NCBI RefSeq assembly: GCF_004114535.1
Contig: NZ_LBJC01000033.1
Coordinates: forward strand, 1 to 64,000
Direction of reading: 5' to 3'
DNA: 64,000 nucleotides
From: Bradyrhizobium nanningense
Lineage (GTDB): Bacteria; Pseudomonadota; Alphaproteobacteria; Rhizobiales; Xanthobacteraceae
The position numbers and the translations under genes were made by a program. Below the pieces are notes generated by a model, which was not told the DNA's origin, searched no databases, and saw nothing but the letters and a program-made list of their open reading frames with translations. This document shows, piece after piece, positions 1 through 7,305 of this stretch. Within the stretch, counting starts at the first letter, position 1, and every line of letters begins with the position of its first letter.

Positions 1-193
1 TTCATCTGGTCTCTCCTTGGAACACTGAAGCTTCGCAACCTCAGCTTCCTCGGTTCAGACCAGATGGACAACCTCCTGACAGACCACACCTAGGGCGCAG
101 CTAACGCTTCGGAGCAATCTGCTCGTGATTGGTTCAACAGCGTCGGCGCCGAGTGTGGGAGCCGCGACCGGAAACCCCAAGAGCGCCTCAGGA
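1..193. other. Left-edge intergenic region with a possible outgoing gene start
   Basis: No complete gene is visible here. On the minus strand an ATG lies at positions 5-3, preceded by an AAGGAGAG purine run about 7 bases upstream, so a gene may begin here and run leftward out of the window; only its first bases are present. A 9-bp inverted repeat (ATCTGGTCT at 4-12 and AGACCAGAT at 57-65) brackets that putative ribosome binding site. This could be an operator or an RNA stem, but the 44-base gap makes chance possible. Confidence 0.3.
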
Positions 194-856
194 TCACTCA
201 GGCCGCGCGATGATCTGGTGATGGGCGTCAACTCCGATGCGGCCGCGTTCCATTCCGTGCGGCTGGCCGCCGCTGTTGTAGATGACGAGCACGGCGTTGG
301 CGTGAGTCGGCATGCCGGGCAGAGTCACGGTGACGCTGGCGGTGCCGTCGGTCTTTGCGGTGAAGCTGTTCGCCTTTCCGGCGCCGTCGATAGGCGTGAA
401 CGTGATCGGCGTGGTGTCGAAGTGATTCTCGAAGAGACTGTAGCTCGCGTTCGGCTGCAGATTCTTGAACGTCGCATCGAGCGTCACCTTGCCGTCCTTC
501 TCCGAGATCGTGACGGTGCCGGTAGCGGACAGCCACGACCGGAGATCGAAGCCCAGCGGCTGGTGCTCGGCGTTGAACAACTTCAACGTCCTGGCGTCCT
601 GGTCGATGAACGGTGGCCGCACTCCGGCGACGTGCTTGATGCCCTGCGGACCGGTCGCCTCCGTTGCTGAGGCATCCTCGACGAAGACCTGAGGGTCGAG
701 CGTTTTCGGCTGCTTGGTTTCCGCCGAGAAGAAGGCAGCGTGAGTGACGAATTCCAGTTTCAGAGGCTGGGCCGCGAAGCTGCTTCCGACCGAAGCGAGG
801 AGCAGTCCGGCCGTCGCGGCCGAGAGGATCAGACATCGTTCGAGCGATTTCTTCAT
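194..856 (-). CDS. Secreted protein of unknown function, co-regulated with the bufferin locus
   Basis: A 220-residue protein with a clear N-terminal signal peptide (MKKS, a hydrophobic stretch to about residue 25, then an AFA-A type cleavage site). The mature part has no cysteine and looks beta-rich, with alternating hydrophobic residues, a central phrase around FENHFDTTP and a C-terminal tail containing paired histidines (DAHHQ). I do not recognise a family. The ATG at 856 is preferred because it starts the signal peptide and follows a GAAAGG motif; a longer frame reaches back to 922. It is transcribed away from the buf locus, from its own GTAACC-N16-CGAAC promoter at 954-929. That promoter matches the bufA promoter, so a role in the same metal or redox stress response is likely. 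This is an inference from regulation, not from the protein sequence. Confidence 0.8.
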   Translation of the reverse strand: MKKSLERCLILSAATAGLLLASVGSSFAAQPLKLEFVTHAAFFSAETKQPKTLDPQVFVEDASATEATGPQGIKHVAGVRPPFIDQDARTLKLFNAEHQPLGFDLRSWLSATGTVTISEKDGKVTLDATFKNLQPNASYSLFENHFDTTPITFTPIDGAGKANSFTAKTDGTASVTVTLPGMPTHANAVLVIYNSGGQPHGMERGRIGVDAHHQIIARPE

Positions 857-928
857 GTGGAATCGTTGCCTTTCGAGGTGATAGCCGGTGCCGCCTAAGG
901 CGCCGCGGGCGGGAGGCCTCACGTCTAG

Positions 929-954
929 TTCGCTGCGATCCGCCCCGAGGTTAC
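929..954 (-). promoter_or_regulatory. ECF-type promoter for the divergent secreted protein
   Basis: On the minus strand, GTAACC (954-949) is followed after exactly 16 bases by CGAAC (932-928). This matches the bufA promoter at 2141-2166 in both elements and in spacing. Elements of this form are those reported for the Caulobacter sigma factor SigF. The -10 lies about 70 bases upstream of the ATG at 856. Confidence 0.75.
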
Positions 955-1109
955 GTCCCGCGGCCAGAAATCACCGCTCCGGTCCCCTGGGTACGGATGC
1001 CCTAAAATTCCCTCGATGTGTCCGGCGGCTCGAGCGCGAACGATGCCCAAGACGGGGCCGGAGCTGACGTGGAACGAAGAGGCGAGATGGTCACACTGCG
1101 CGGCGACCT

Positions 1110-1134
1110 GTAACCTTTTTGGAGATGCAGCGAA
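1110..1134 (+). promoter_or_regulatory. ECF-type promoter for the 1168-2108 gene pair
   Basis: GTAACC (1110-1115) and CGAAC (1131-1135) are separated by 15 bases. The wider -35 context TGTAACCTTT is identical to that at the bufA promoter. The downstream ATG at 1168 is 33 bases from the -10 element. The spacer is one base shorter than in the two sister promoters, so strength may differ. Confidence 0.7.
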
Positions 1135-1167
1135 CTGATCCGCGGGTACTGCATGGGAAGTCGAAGC

Positions 1168-1497
1168 ATGTCGCGCCGCGTCCGGATCACGCATCGAGCG
1201 AGCGGCGAAGTCATCGCGGAAGGACCGATTGGCCTCTTCGGGATCATGCCCTTCGAGGGCAACTACTACATCGCCCGCAAATACCTGAGAACCTCGCGAC
1301 TGAAGCCGAACTGGGTTCCCGGGCTCTGCATCTACAAGTTTTTGTACGTGTGGCTCGACCTGCGTCTTCCAGACGGGACGCGAGAACCGTCGATCGGATG
1401 GCTGTACTGGCTGCCCAATCCGCTATTCTTCTTCGTCGCGTTCCGGCCGGCAGTCCCTCAATCGTCGCCGGCGCTGTCGGTGCTGGAGACGGCTTGA
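1168..1497 (+). CDS. Small uncharacterised protein, possibly DUF427-like
   Basis: A 109-residue protein without signal peptide or obvious membrane helix, although the middle is rich in aromatic residues (FEGNYYIARKYL, GLCIYKFLYVW, GWLYWLPNP). I think similar proteins occur in rhizobia and have sometimes been called DUF427-like, but I cannot verify that. The ATG at 1168 is chosen over the in-frame ATG at 1153 because GGAAG lies 7 bases before it. It is the first gene behind the ECF-type promoter at 1110-1134, and the thiol oxidoreductase starts 20 bases after it, so the two form a transcription unit within the buf regulon. Function unknown. Confidence 0.7.
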   Translation: MSRRVRITHRASGEVIAEGPIGLFGIMPFEGNYYIARKYLRTSRLKPNWVPGLCIYKFLYVWLDLRLPDGTREPSIGWLYWLPNPLFFFVAFRPAVPQSSPALSVLETA

Positions 1498-1517
1498 AGA
1501 AGGAAGCGACAGCGTGG

Positions 1518-2108
1518 ATGCCCTCACGTCGCGCCATTCTGCTGCGCGCGCTGGTCGGCATGGCGGCCGAATTCGCGCCGCGCGAGGCGACCGCGGCTGA
1601 AGATGACGTTCCCGGGTTCGCATCCGGACGCTACCAGTTCACCATTCTCCGTCCGCCGCAGGAGTTGCCCCCGCTGCGGCTGTTTCGTCTGGAAGGCGGC
1701 ACGATCGATCTGTCGATCCTACGCGGCAAGCCGATACTCGTGAACTTTTGGGCGTCGTGGTGCGCGGCGTGCCGCTTCGAGTTACCCGCTCTGGACAGGC
1801 TATATCGGGACGCCTGGCGGGGCAGGGTGCATGTCGTCGCCGTCTCGGAAGACCGCGGTCCGCGCGAAGCGGTCGCGCGTTTCGTCAAGTCGCTCGACTT
1901 GAAGGCGCTTCCGATCTTCCTGGACCCGAACGGATACGCGGCGTACTCCGACGCCGAGAACGCCAAGAAGGCGCCGTTTGCGCTCTATGGCATGCCGATC
2001 ACCTACGCCATCTCGGGCTCCGGCGCAGTCGTCGGGTACATGCAGGGCGATGCGGATTGGTGGTCCACGGCCGCGGGCGACCTCATCGCCTATCTCGGCA
2101 GAATGTAA
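1518..2108 (+). CDS. TlpA-like periplasmic thiol:disulfide oxidoreductase
   Basis: A 196-residue thioredoxin-fold protein. Residues 1-27 form an N-terminal export region with a paired arginine (SRRAILL), suggesting a Tat-type or ordinary signal. The core carries the redox motif W81-C82-A-A-C85 preceded by the usual NFWAS strand and followed by FELP, as in TlpA/ResA proteins, with a cis-Pro loop at GMPITY. The ATG at 1518 follows a GAAGGAAG purine run. Its place behind a buf-type promoter suggests that it keeps cysteines of periplasmic metal-binding peptides reduced or correctly paired. That substrate is inferred. No heme-lyase or cytochrome-maturation genes are adjacent, which argues against a cytochrome c role. 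Confidence 0.85.
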   Translation: MPSRRAILLRALVGMAAEFAPREATAAEDDVPGFASGRYQFTILRPPQELPPLRLFRLEGGTIDLSILRGKPILVNFWASWCAACRFELPALDRLYRDAWRGRVHVVAVSEDRGPREAVARFVKSLDLKALPIFLDPNGYAAYSDAENAKKAPFALYGMPITYAISGSGAVVGYMQGDADWWSTAAGDLIAYLGRM

Positions 2109-2140
2109 CCTGGCGAAGGGCCGTAGGGCGCACGAGCCAT

Positions 2141-2166
2141 GTAACCTTTACCAGTCACGCAGCGAA
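2141..2166 (+). promoter_or_regulatory. ECF-type promoter of the buf operon
   Basis: GTAACC (2141-2146), a 16-base spacer and CGAAC (2163-2167), in the context TGTAACCTTT. It lies 83 bases upstream of the bufA ATG and just after the TlpA-like gene. Because the operon ends with the sigma and anti-sigma genes, this promoter would give positive autoregulation. Confidence 0.8.
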
Positions 2167-2248
2167 CATCGGTACGGACGGGAAAAGCAACCCGTCGGAC
2201 AGCGACCATGCACCTCGCAAAGTCGCTCCGAACCCGGAGGAACTCGAA

Positions 2249-2590
2249 ATGTCCAATCGCACGCTCAATGCAATGGTTGCCGGCGCATTCGCCGTCGCTG
2301 TCGGAACGCTCGTAGCCACGTCGGCCACCGCGCAGGGCAAGGCCGACATGGAAAAGATGATGAAGGAGAAGCAGGCCCAGACCATGAAGGCGATGCAGGG
2401 CGGCAAGATGGAGAAGTGCTTCGGCGTGGCCCTCAAGGGCCAGAACGACTGCTACGCCGGAGCCGGTACGACCTGCGCGGGGACGAGCACCGTGGATTAT
2501 CAGGGCAACGCGTTCAAGCTCGAGCCCAAGGGGACCTGTACGACCATGAACACGCCGAAGGGCGCCGGAAGCCTCACCCCGAAGGCCTGA
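2249..2590 (+). CDS. bufA: BufA-type bufferin precursor peptide (DUF2282)
   Basis: A 113-residue exported peptide. Residues 1-29 form a signal peptide ending near ATAQG; then comes a charged Met/Lys-rich linker, then a core with four cysteines (C57, C68, C76, C97) in the contexts EKCFG, QNDCY, TTCAG and KGTCT that mark the DUF2282 family. Members of this family are known as BufA1 bufferins, ribosomally made peptides whose core cysteines are modified by a DUF692/DUF2063 enzyme pair and which bind copper in the periplasm. The ATG at 2249 has a CCGGAGG site 8 bases upstream. The gene leads the operon and is separated from bufB by a strong hairpin, which fits a peptide made in excess over its enzymes. 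Confidence 0.9.
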   Translation: MSNRTLNAMVAGAFAVAVGTLVATSATAQGKADMEKMMKEKQAQTMKAMQGGKMEKCFGVALKGQNDCYAGAGTTCAGTSTVDYQGNAFKLEPKGTCTTMNTPKGAGSLTPKA

Positions 2591-2598
2591 TGAAACCG

Positions 2599-2621
2599 GG
2601 GCGGGCCCCGCGGGCCCGCCC
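2599..2621 (+). terminator. bufA-bufB intercistronic hairpin (attenuator or 3'-end stabiliser)
   Basis: A perfect 10-bp inverted repeat, GGGCGGGCCC then a CGC loop then GGGCCCGCCC, lies 8 bases after the bufA stop and 18 bases before the bufB start. There is no U-tract, so it is more likely a partial terminator or an RNA-stability element than a full stop. Confidence 0.7.
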
Positions 2622-2639
2622 TCCATCCTCGAGATCGCC

Positions 2640-3527
2640 ATGCGCTTTCTTTCGTCGTCGCCAGAAGATCGTATACCGGCGCGCGCCGGCGTCGGCCTCA
2701 AGGCCGAGCATTACCGCACAATCATCGATACGGCGCCCGACGTCGGTTTCTTCGAAGTACATGCGGAGAACTATATGGGGGCGGGAGGTCCACCGCACCG
2801 CTATCTGTCGGCCGTCAGGGAGCGCTATCCGTTGTCCCTTCACGGCGTCGGATTATCGATCGGCGCGGACAGGCCCCTGGACGAAGACCACATCAAGCGG
2901 TTGGGAGAGCTCAGGCGACGCTACACACCTGGCCTGTTCTCCGAGCATCTGGCGTGGTCGACCCATGACGCCGGTTTCCTGAATGACCTGCTTCCCGTAC
3001 CGTACACGTCCGGGACGCTCCAGCGCGTCGTCGAGCACATCGACCAGGTCCAGACGGCGCTCGGCTGCGAGATGCTCCTCGAGAATCCGTCGACCTACGT
3101 CGCGTTCGTCGAGAGCACCTACGCTGAGACCGACTTCATCGCCGAAGTCGCCCGGCGTTCGGGCTGCGGCCTTCTGCTCGACGTTAACAACGTCTTCGTC
3201 GCGTCGACCAACCAGCAGTGGGATCCGGTCGCCTATATCGAAGGCTATCCGCTCGCAAGCGTAAAGGAGATCCATCTCGCCGGAAACCGCCGGCAGGCCG
3301 ACGAGATCGGCAGGCCGCTTCTCATCGATACTCATGATCGCCCGGTCGAGGATGCCGTCTGGTACCTCTACGAACTCGCGATCCGACTCATCGGTCCGGT
3401 TCCCACCCTGATCGAGTGGGATGCCGAAGTGCCGCCTTGGCCGACGCTCGCAGGCGAAGCCGAACGTGCCGAAGCGATCATGGCCGCCAACCGTCCGGAG
3501 ATGCCACGTGATGCAGCCGCTTGCTGA
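2640..3527 (+). CDS. bufB: BufB, DUF692 multinuclear-iron peptide-modifying enzyme
   Basis: A 295-residue TIM-barrel protein of the DUF692 (MbnB/TglH/BufB) family. Family metal-site and active-site residues are visible: H68 in LHGVGLS, E102-H103 in FSEHLAW, E148-N149 in LLENP, D181 and N183 in LLDVNNV, H212 in IHLAG, H232-D233 in THDRP, and E259 and D261 in IEWD. Family members use two or three iron ions and oxygen to rearrange cysteine residues of a precursor; here the substrate is expected to be BufA. The length is normal. There is no strong Shine-Dalgarno before the ATG, consistent with lower expression than bufA. The 3' end overlaps bufC by 17 bases. Confidence 0.92.
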   Translation: MRFLSSSPEDRIPARAGVGLKAEHYRTIIDTAPDVGFFEVHAENYMGAGGPPHRYLSAVRERYPLSLHGVGLSIGADRPLDEDHIKRLGELRRRYTPGLFSEHLAWSTHDAGFLNDLLPVPYTSGTLQRVVEHIDQVQTALGCEMLLENPSTYVAFVESTYAETDFIAEVARRSGCGLLLDVNNVFVASTNQQWDPVAYIEGYPLASVKEIHLAGNRRQADEIGRPLLIDTHDRPVEDAVWYLYELAIRLIGPVPTLIEWDAEVPPWPTLAGEAERAEAIMAANRPEMPRDAAAC

Positions 3528-4299
3528 ACTGCAACGGTCTTTCGCGGCCGCGCTGCTCGATCCCGCGCTTCCGACACCGGCGGGCCTGGTCGGCCCCGAC
3601 GGGAAGCCGAGTTCGCGGCGCTTCGCCGTTTACCGCAACAACGTGATCGTCGGCCTGACCCAGACACTGAAGGATGCCTATCCCGCGGTGCACGGCATCG
3701 TCGGATCGGAATTCTTCCTCGCCTTGGCCCGCGCCTACGTCGTCGGTGATTTGCCCCGGTCGCCGATGCTCTTCGACTATGGCGCGGGCTTCCCGGACTT
3801 CATCGGCCAGTTCGAACCTGCTTCCGTGCTGCCTTATCTGGCCGACGTGGCGCGCATCGAGCGGGCGTGGACGGAGGCCTACCACGCAGCCGAGGCCTCG
3901 CCGATCGGTCTCTCGGCGTTTGTGGAAATCGCACCGGACCGGATTCCGGCTATTACCCTGGAGCTGCATCCATCGGTCCGGATCGTACGTTCGCGGTTTC
4001 CGGCGCTGACGATCTGGCAGATGAACGTCGACGGCGGCATTCCAGGTCCGGTCGATTTGGCGGCCGGCGGCGAAAACGCGATCGTCGTCCGGCCGGAGGC
4101 CGACGTGGAGGTTCGATCGATTCCGAACGGCAGTCCGGAGTTCATCCACGCGCTCGCATCCGGAAGGCCGGTGCTTGCCGCTTTCGAGGAAGCCAATGCC
4201 GCCGACCCGACTTTTGATCTTTCGGCGAATTTGTCGGATCTGATCCTGGCGGGCATGGTGGTCGGTTTCGGGTTCGCGCAGGAGCCGCTAGGGACATGA
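3511..4299 (+). CDS. bufC: BufC, DUF2063 partner protein of the DUF692 enzyme
   Basis: A 262-residue protein whose N-terminus (QRSFAAALLD, then RRFAVYRNNVIVGL) matches the DUF2063 domain found in MbnC/TglI-type partners that deliver the precursor peptide to a DUF692 enzyme. The second half is a less conserved domain rich in beta-type segments. The ATG at 3511 is inside the 3' end of bufB in another frame, so translation is probably coupled. The stop overlaps the next start as ATGA. In the bufferin model BufB and BufC form a complex in the cytoplasm that modifies BufA before export; this is family knowledge, not visible here. Confidence 0.9.
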   Translation: MQPLAELQRSFAAALLDPALPTPAGLVGPDGKPSSRRFAVYRNNVIVGLTQTLKDAYPAVHGIVGSEFFLALARAYVVGDLPRSPMLFDYGAGFPDFIGQFEPASVLPYLADVARIERAWTEAYHAAEASPIGLSAFVEIAPDRIPAITLELHPSVRIVRSRFPALTIWQMNVDGGIPGPVDLAAGGENAIVVRPEADVEVRSIPNGSPEFIHALASGRPVLAAFEEANAADPTFDLSANLSDLILAGMVVGFGFAQEPLGT

Positions 4300-4805
4300 G
4301 ATCTTTCCCGACCATGTCGACCGCCGAAGATGTCGTGCGGGACCTCCTGGAGCGTCTCGCGCAGGTCGCCCTCGTCGTAGCGCCGCCGGTGCTTCGCATC
4401 GCTCTGGCGCTGCCGTTCTTCAAATCGGGATTGACGAAGTGGGACGGCTTCCTGTCCCTGTCGCCGGCGGCGTCGTACCTCTTCGAAGACGAGTTCAAGC
4501 TGCACATCTTCGGACACGCGTACGATCTTCCCTTTCCCGCCGTGTTCGCGTACTTCGACGGCATCGCGGAGATCGTACTGCCGGTACTGCTGATCGTGGG
4601 ATTCGCAACGCGCTTCAGCGCGCTCGCGCTCCTGGTCATGACGGGCGTGATCCAGCTCGTCGTGCCGGAGGGGTGGGCCAACTTCCATCTGCCGTGGGCA
4701 GCGCTTGCCATCGCCCTCATGGCGCTCGGTCCCGGCAGGCTTTCGCTCGACCATCTCGCCGCCTCGCTCTGTCGGCGCCGAGTCCCTGGCGGAGGCCGTC
4801 CATGA
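4296..4805 (+). CDS. DoxX-family membrane protein of the buf operon
   Basis: A 169-residue inner-membrane protein with about four hydrophobic helices. DoxX features are present: RIALALPFFKSGLTKWDGF in the first helix region, then a FDGIAEIVLPVLL helix and the closing LPWAALAIALMALGPGRLSLD segment. DoxX proteins often accompany bufferin operons, where this position has been called bufD; its biochemical role there is not established to my knowledge. Start and stop codons overlap the neighbours as ATGA on both sides, so bufC, this gene and the sigma factor are translationally coupled. A quinone-linked redox function is possible but unproven. Confidence 0.88.
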   Translation: MRSFPTMSTAEDVVRDLLERLAQVALVVAPPVLRIALALPFFKSGLTKWDGFLSLSPAASYLFEDEFKLHIFGHAYDLPFPAVFAYFDGIAEIVLPVLLIVGFATRFSALALLVMTGVIQLVVPEGWANFHLPWAALAIALMALGPGRLSLDHLAASLCRRRVPGGGRP

Positions 4806-5434
4806 CCGGGCGATCCGGCGGCCCTCCTCAGCTCAGGCTCGTCGGCAGCGAAGGCGACGCCGCGCCTGCCGTCCCCGAGCTCACGAGGCGCGACACCGAC
4901 TGGGCGATCCTGATGGCCCATGCCCAGGACGGCGACAGGTCGGCCTATCAGCGCCTCCTTCGGGAAATCACGCCCTACCTGCGTTCGCTGGCGGCGCGCC
5001 GGCATCGCGACCCGAGCGACGTCGAGGACGCGGTGCAGGACATCCTGCTGACCGTCCACGCGATCCGGCATACATTCGATCCGACCAGGCCATTCGGCCC
5101 GTGGCTCGTGACGATCGCGAACCGGCGGTTCATCGACCGGCTCCGACGGCAAGGGCGCAGGCGGAACCGGGAAACGCCTTTGATGCCCGAACATGAAACC
5201 TTTGCCGAGCCCCAATCGAACCTGGAAGAGACACCCGACAGACACGAACTCGAAAAGGCGATTGACAAGCTTCCTCCCATGCAACGCAAGGCGATACGTT
5301 TGCTCAGGCTCAACGAGATGTCTCTGAAGGAAGCCTCCACGGCGAGCGGGATGTCGATCGCCTCGCTCAAGATCAACATGCATCGCGCGGTGAAGAGCCT
5401 GCGGAAGATCCTGGGCGATCGGAGCGAGCCATGA
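4802..5434 (+). CDS. sigF: ECF-type RNA polymerase sigma factor (SigF-like)
   Basis: A 210-residue sigma-70 family protein with a variable 35-residue N-terminus. Sigma region 2 spans about residues 45-115 (PYLRSLAAR, VEDAVQDILLTVH, GPWLVTIANRRFID) and sigma region 4 about 145-205 (LPPMQRKAIRLLRLNEMSLKEA, then MSIASLKINMHRA). Being followed by NrsF places it with the Caulobacter SigF group, which answers heavy-metal and oxidative stress and recognises GTAACC/CGAA-type promoters. Such promoters occur three times in the first 2.2 kb of this window. Coupled by ATGA overlaps to the genes on both sides. Naming it sigF is by family and context. Confidence 0.88.
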   Translation: MTGRSGGPPQLRLVGSEGDAAPAVPELTRRDTDWAILMAHAQDGDRSAYQRLLREITPYLRSLAARRHRDPSDVEDAVQDILLTVHAIRHTFDPTRPFGPWLVTIANRRFIDRLRRQGRRRNRETPLMPEHETFAEPQSNLEETPDRHELEKAIDKLPPMQRKAIRLLRLNEMSLKEASTASGMSIASLKINMHRAVKSLRKILGDRSEP

Positions 5435-6099
5435 TAGCCACCCCCGATCTCATCGAATCCCTCGCCGCGAACATGAAGCCGGTGCGGCGGCTTCGGCCGC
5501 CGGTGACGCGGGCGGCCTGCTGGCTACTGCTCGCAGCCCTGGTCGTGGCGCTTCTCGCGGTCAGTCAGGGCATCCGTCCGGACCTGGCGCAGCGGCTGCA
5601 CGATCCGGCTTTCGCCGGCGGGATGGCCGGGGCCGCTTTGACGGGCGTGCTTGCGGCCATCGCGGCTTTCCTCGTCAGTCTTCCCGACCGCTCGCGACTG
5701 TGGCTGATCCTGCCCACGCCGGCCGTGGCGATCTGGTTGTCGAACATCGGCTACCAGTGCCTCGCGCAGTGGATATCGATGGGACCGAACGGGGTCAGTC
5801 TCGGCGAGACGATCCGTTGTCTTGCAACCTTGGTTCTGACGAGCCTGCCGTTGTCGCTCGCCATGCTGGTAATGCTGCGGTACGCGGCGCCGCTGCGACC
5901 GACGTCCGTGACGTTCATGGGCAGCCTATCGGTCGCGGCGATCACCGCAACGGCTCTCTCGCTCTTTCACGCCGGCGACGCGACTTTGATGATCATCATG
6001 TTCAACGTCGGAACGGCGGCCATGTTTGTCGGCCTCGGCAGCCTGTTCGGCCGTCGCATGCTCGAATGGATGGGCCCGCGCTCCGACATCAGAAACTAG
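5431..6099 (+). CDS. nrsF: NrsF-type membrane anti-sigma factor (DUF1109)
   Basis: A 222-residue protein with about six membrane helices and a short cytosolic N-terminus (residues 1-28), matching NrsF/DUF1109. In Caulobacter NrsF holds SigF inactive at the membrane until metal or oxidative stress acts on two cysteines in its periplasmic part. Cysteines here are C30, C110 and C130; C110 and C130 flank the loop between two helices and are the best candidates for the sensing pair. The ATG overlaps the sigma stop codon (ATGA). It ends the operon and is followed by a hairpin at 6139-6159. Confidence 0.9.
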   Translation: MIATPDLIESLAANMKPVRRLRPPVTRAACWLLLAALVVALLAVSQGIRPDLAQRLHDPAFAGGMAGAALTGVLAAIAAFLVSLPDRSRLWLILPTPAVAIWLSNIGYQCLAQWISMGPNGVSLGETIRCLATLVLTSLPLSLAMLVMLRYAAPLRPTSVTFMGSLSVAAITATALSLFHAGDATLMIIMFNVGTAAMFVGLGSLFGRRMLEWMGPRSDIRN

Positions 6100-6138
6100 C
6101 CAGCAGATCGCCCGATCGGATGGCAGTTCGGGCATCCT

Positions 6139-6159
6139 CCTCGAAAGACACTTTCGAGG
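6139..6159 (+). terminator. Hairpin at the end of the buf operon
   Basis: A perfect 9-bp inverted repeat CCTCGAAAG / CTTTCGAGG with a 3-base loop, 40 bases after the nrsF stop. There is no U-tract, so termination efficiency is uncertain. The rest of 6100-6382 holds an orphan GTAACC at 6177-6182 without a matching -10 element and no gene that I can support. Confidence 0.5.
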
Positions 6160-6382
6160 CACGAAACGCGCGTTGTGTAACCTTTGCCGAGTGCCGCGGC
6201 CCGACTTTTCTCTTAAGTGGCGCACCCGACACCATTCCCGAGCGCTACCGCGGCGGGGTGCCTCCGCGGGCGCCTCGTCCGGTTTGACGGGCAGTCTCAT
6301 TTTTGAATGTTGCGGCGCAAATGGTTTTGCAGTGCAAGCGGCGACCGGGCTGCGCCCGGATGCGTCCGCCATCCTCGGCATC

Positions 6383-7141
6383 TTACACCCAGCCGCCATC
6401 CACGATGTAGTGCTGGGCGGTGCAGGCGGAAGCTTCCTCCGAGGCGAGGAAGAGGGTGAACTTCGCGACCTCGTCCGGCATCAGCCGGCGCTTCAGGCAC
6501 TGCCGCTGCTGCAGCTCGATCTCGCCCGCCGGCGTCATCCATTTCTCGAGCTGCCGCTCGGTCATGATCCAGCCCGGTGCGATCGCGTTTACGCGGATAT
6601 TGTAGGGACCGTAGTCGCGCGCCAAAGAGCGCGTGAGACCGATGACGCCCGACTTGCTGGCGGTGTAGGCGGCCATGCCGCCTTGTCCGGCGATCCATGA
6701 TACCGAGCCGAAATTAATGATGGCGCCGGCATTTGCCGCCTTCATGTCCGGCAGAACGGCTTGCGCCGCAAAGAACTGGTGCTTCAGATTCACCGCGATG
6801 CGATCGTCCCAATACTCAGGCGTCATCTCCTCGGTGTTGTGCCGTTCGTCATGCGCGGCGTTGTTGATCAGGATGTTGATCGCGCCGTGCGCCTTGCGTG
6901 CCTCCACGACTCCGGCGCGCAGCGCGGGGATGTCGGTGAGATCGACGTGTTGGAAATGCGCGGACAGTCCCTGATCGGACAGCTCGCGCGCGAGGCGCTG
7001 GCCCTCCTCGACTTTGATGTCGAAGAACACGATTTTGGATTTCTGCTCCGCGAAGCGCCGCACGATCGCGGCGCCAATTCCTGCCGCACCTCCGGTGACG
7101 AGCACGACCTTGCCGGCGAGGTCGGAATAGATGGCGGCCAT
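6383..7141 (-). CDS. SDR-family NAD(P)-dependent oxidoreductase (sugar dehydrogenase-like)
   Basis: A 252-residue short-chain dehydrogenase. The nucleotide-binding motif TGGAAGIG is near residue 15, followed by an NNA segment, a catalytic Ser in FGSVSWI and the Y-x3-K pair in AYTASKSG; the C-terminus carries IVDGGW. The ATG at 7141 has GAGAGG 5 bases before it; a GTG six bases upstream is less likely. It is divergent from a carbohydrate ABC transporter operon, so it probably oxidises the imported sugar or sugar acid, as classical SDRs such as gluconate or galactose dehydrogenases do. The exact substrate cannot be read from the sequence. Confidence 0.88.
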   Translation of the reverse strand: MAAIYSDLAGKVVLVTGGAAGIGAAIVRRFAEQKSKIVFFDIKVEEGQRLARELSDQGLSAHFQHVDLTDIPALRAGVVEARKAHGAINILINNAAHDERHNTEEMTPEYWDDRIAVNLKHQFFAAQAVLPDMKAANAGAIINFGSVSWIAGQGGMAAYTASKSGVIGLTRSLARDYGPYNIRVNAIAPGWIMTERQLEKWMTPAGEIELQQRQCLKRRLMPDEVAKFTLFLASEEASACTAQHYIVDGGWV

Positions 7142-7305
7142 GGGCACCTCTCAGTCTCTTGCGGGCGGCACGGTGGGCCGTCCCGATTCTTGTCGAGACA
7201 TTAGCCAGTCGGTCCATGAGGTGCATAGGTCAGAATTTCAGTTGCGTACCTCAAATATTGAAGGCAGGATTGCGGTTCAAGAATAAGATCGGCCGGGAGG
7301 ATGTG

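Noticed and set aside
2105..2117. A second GTAACC followed by CGAA near the end of the TlpA-like gene
   Set aside because: The two elements are only 3 bases apart, and part of GTAACC is the gene's own stop codon; no -10 element occurs at the working distance.
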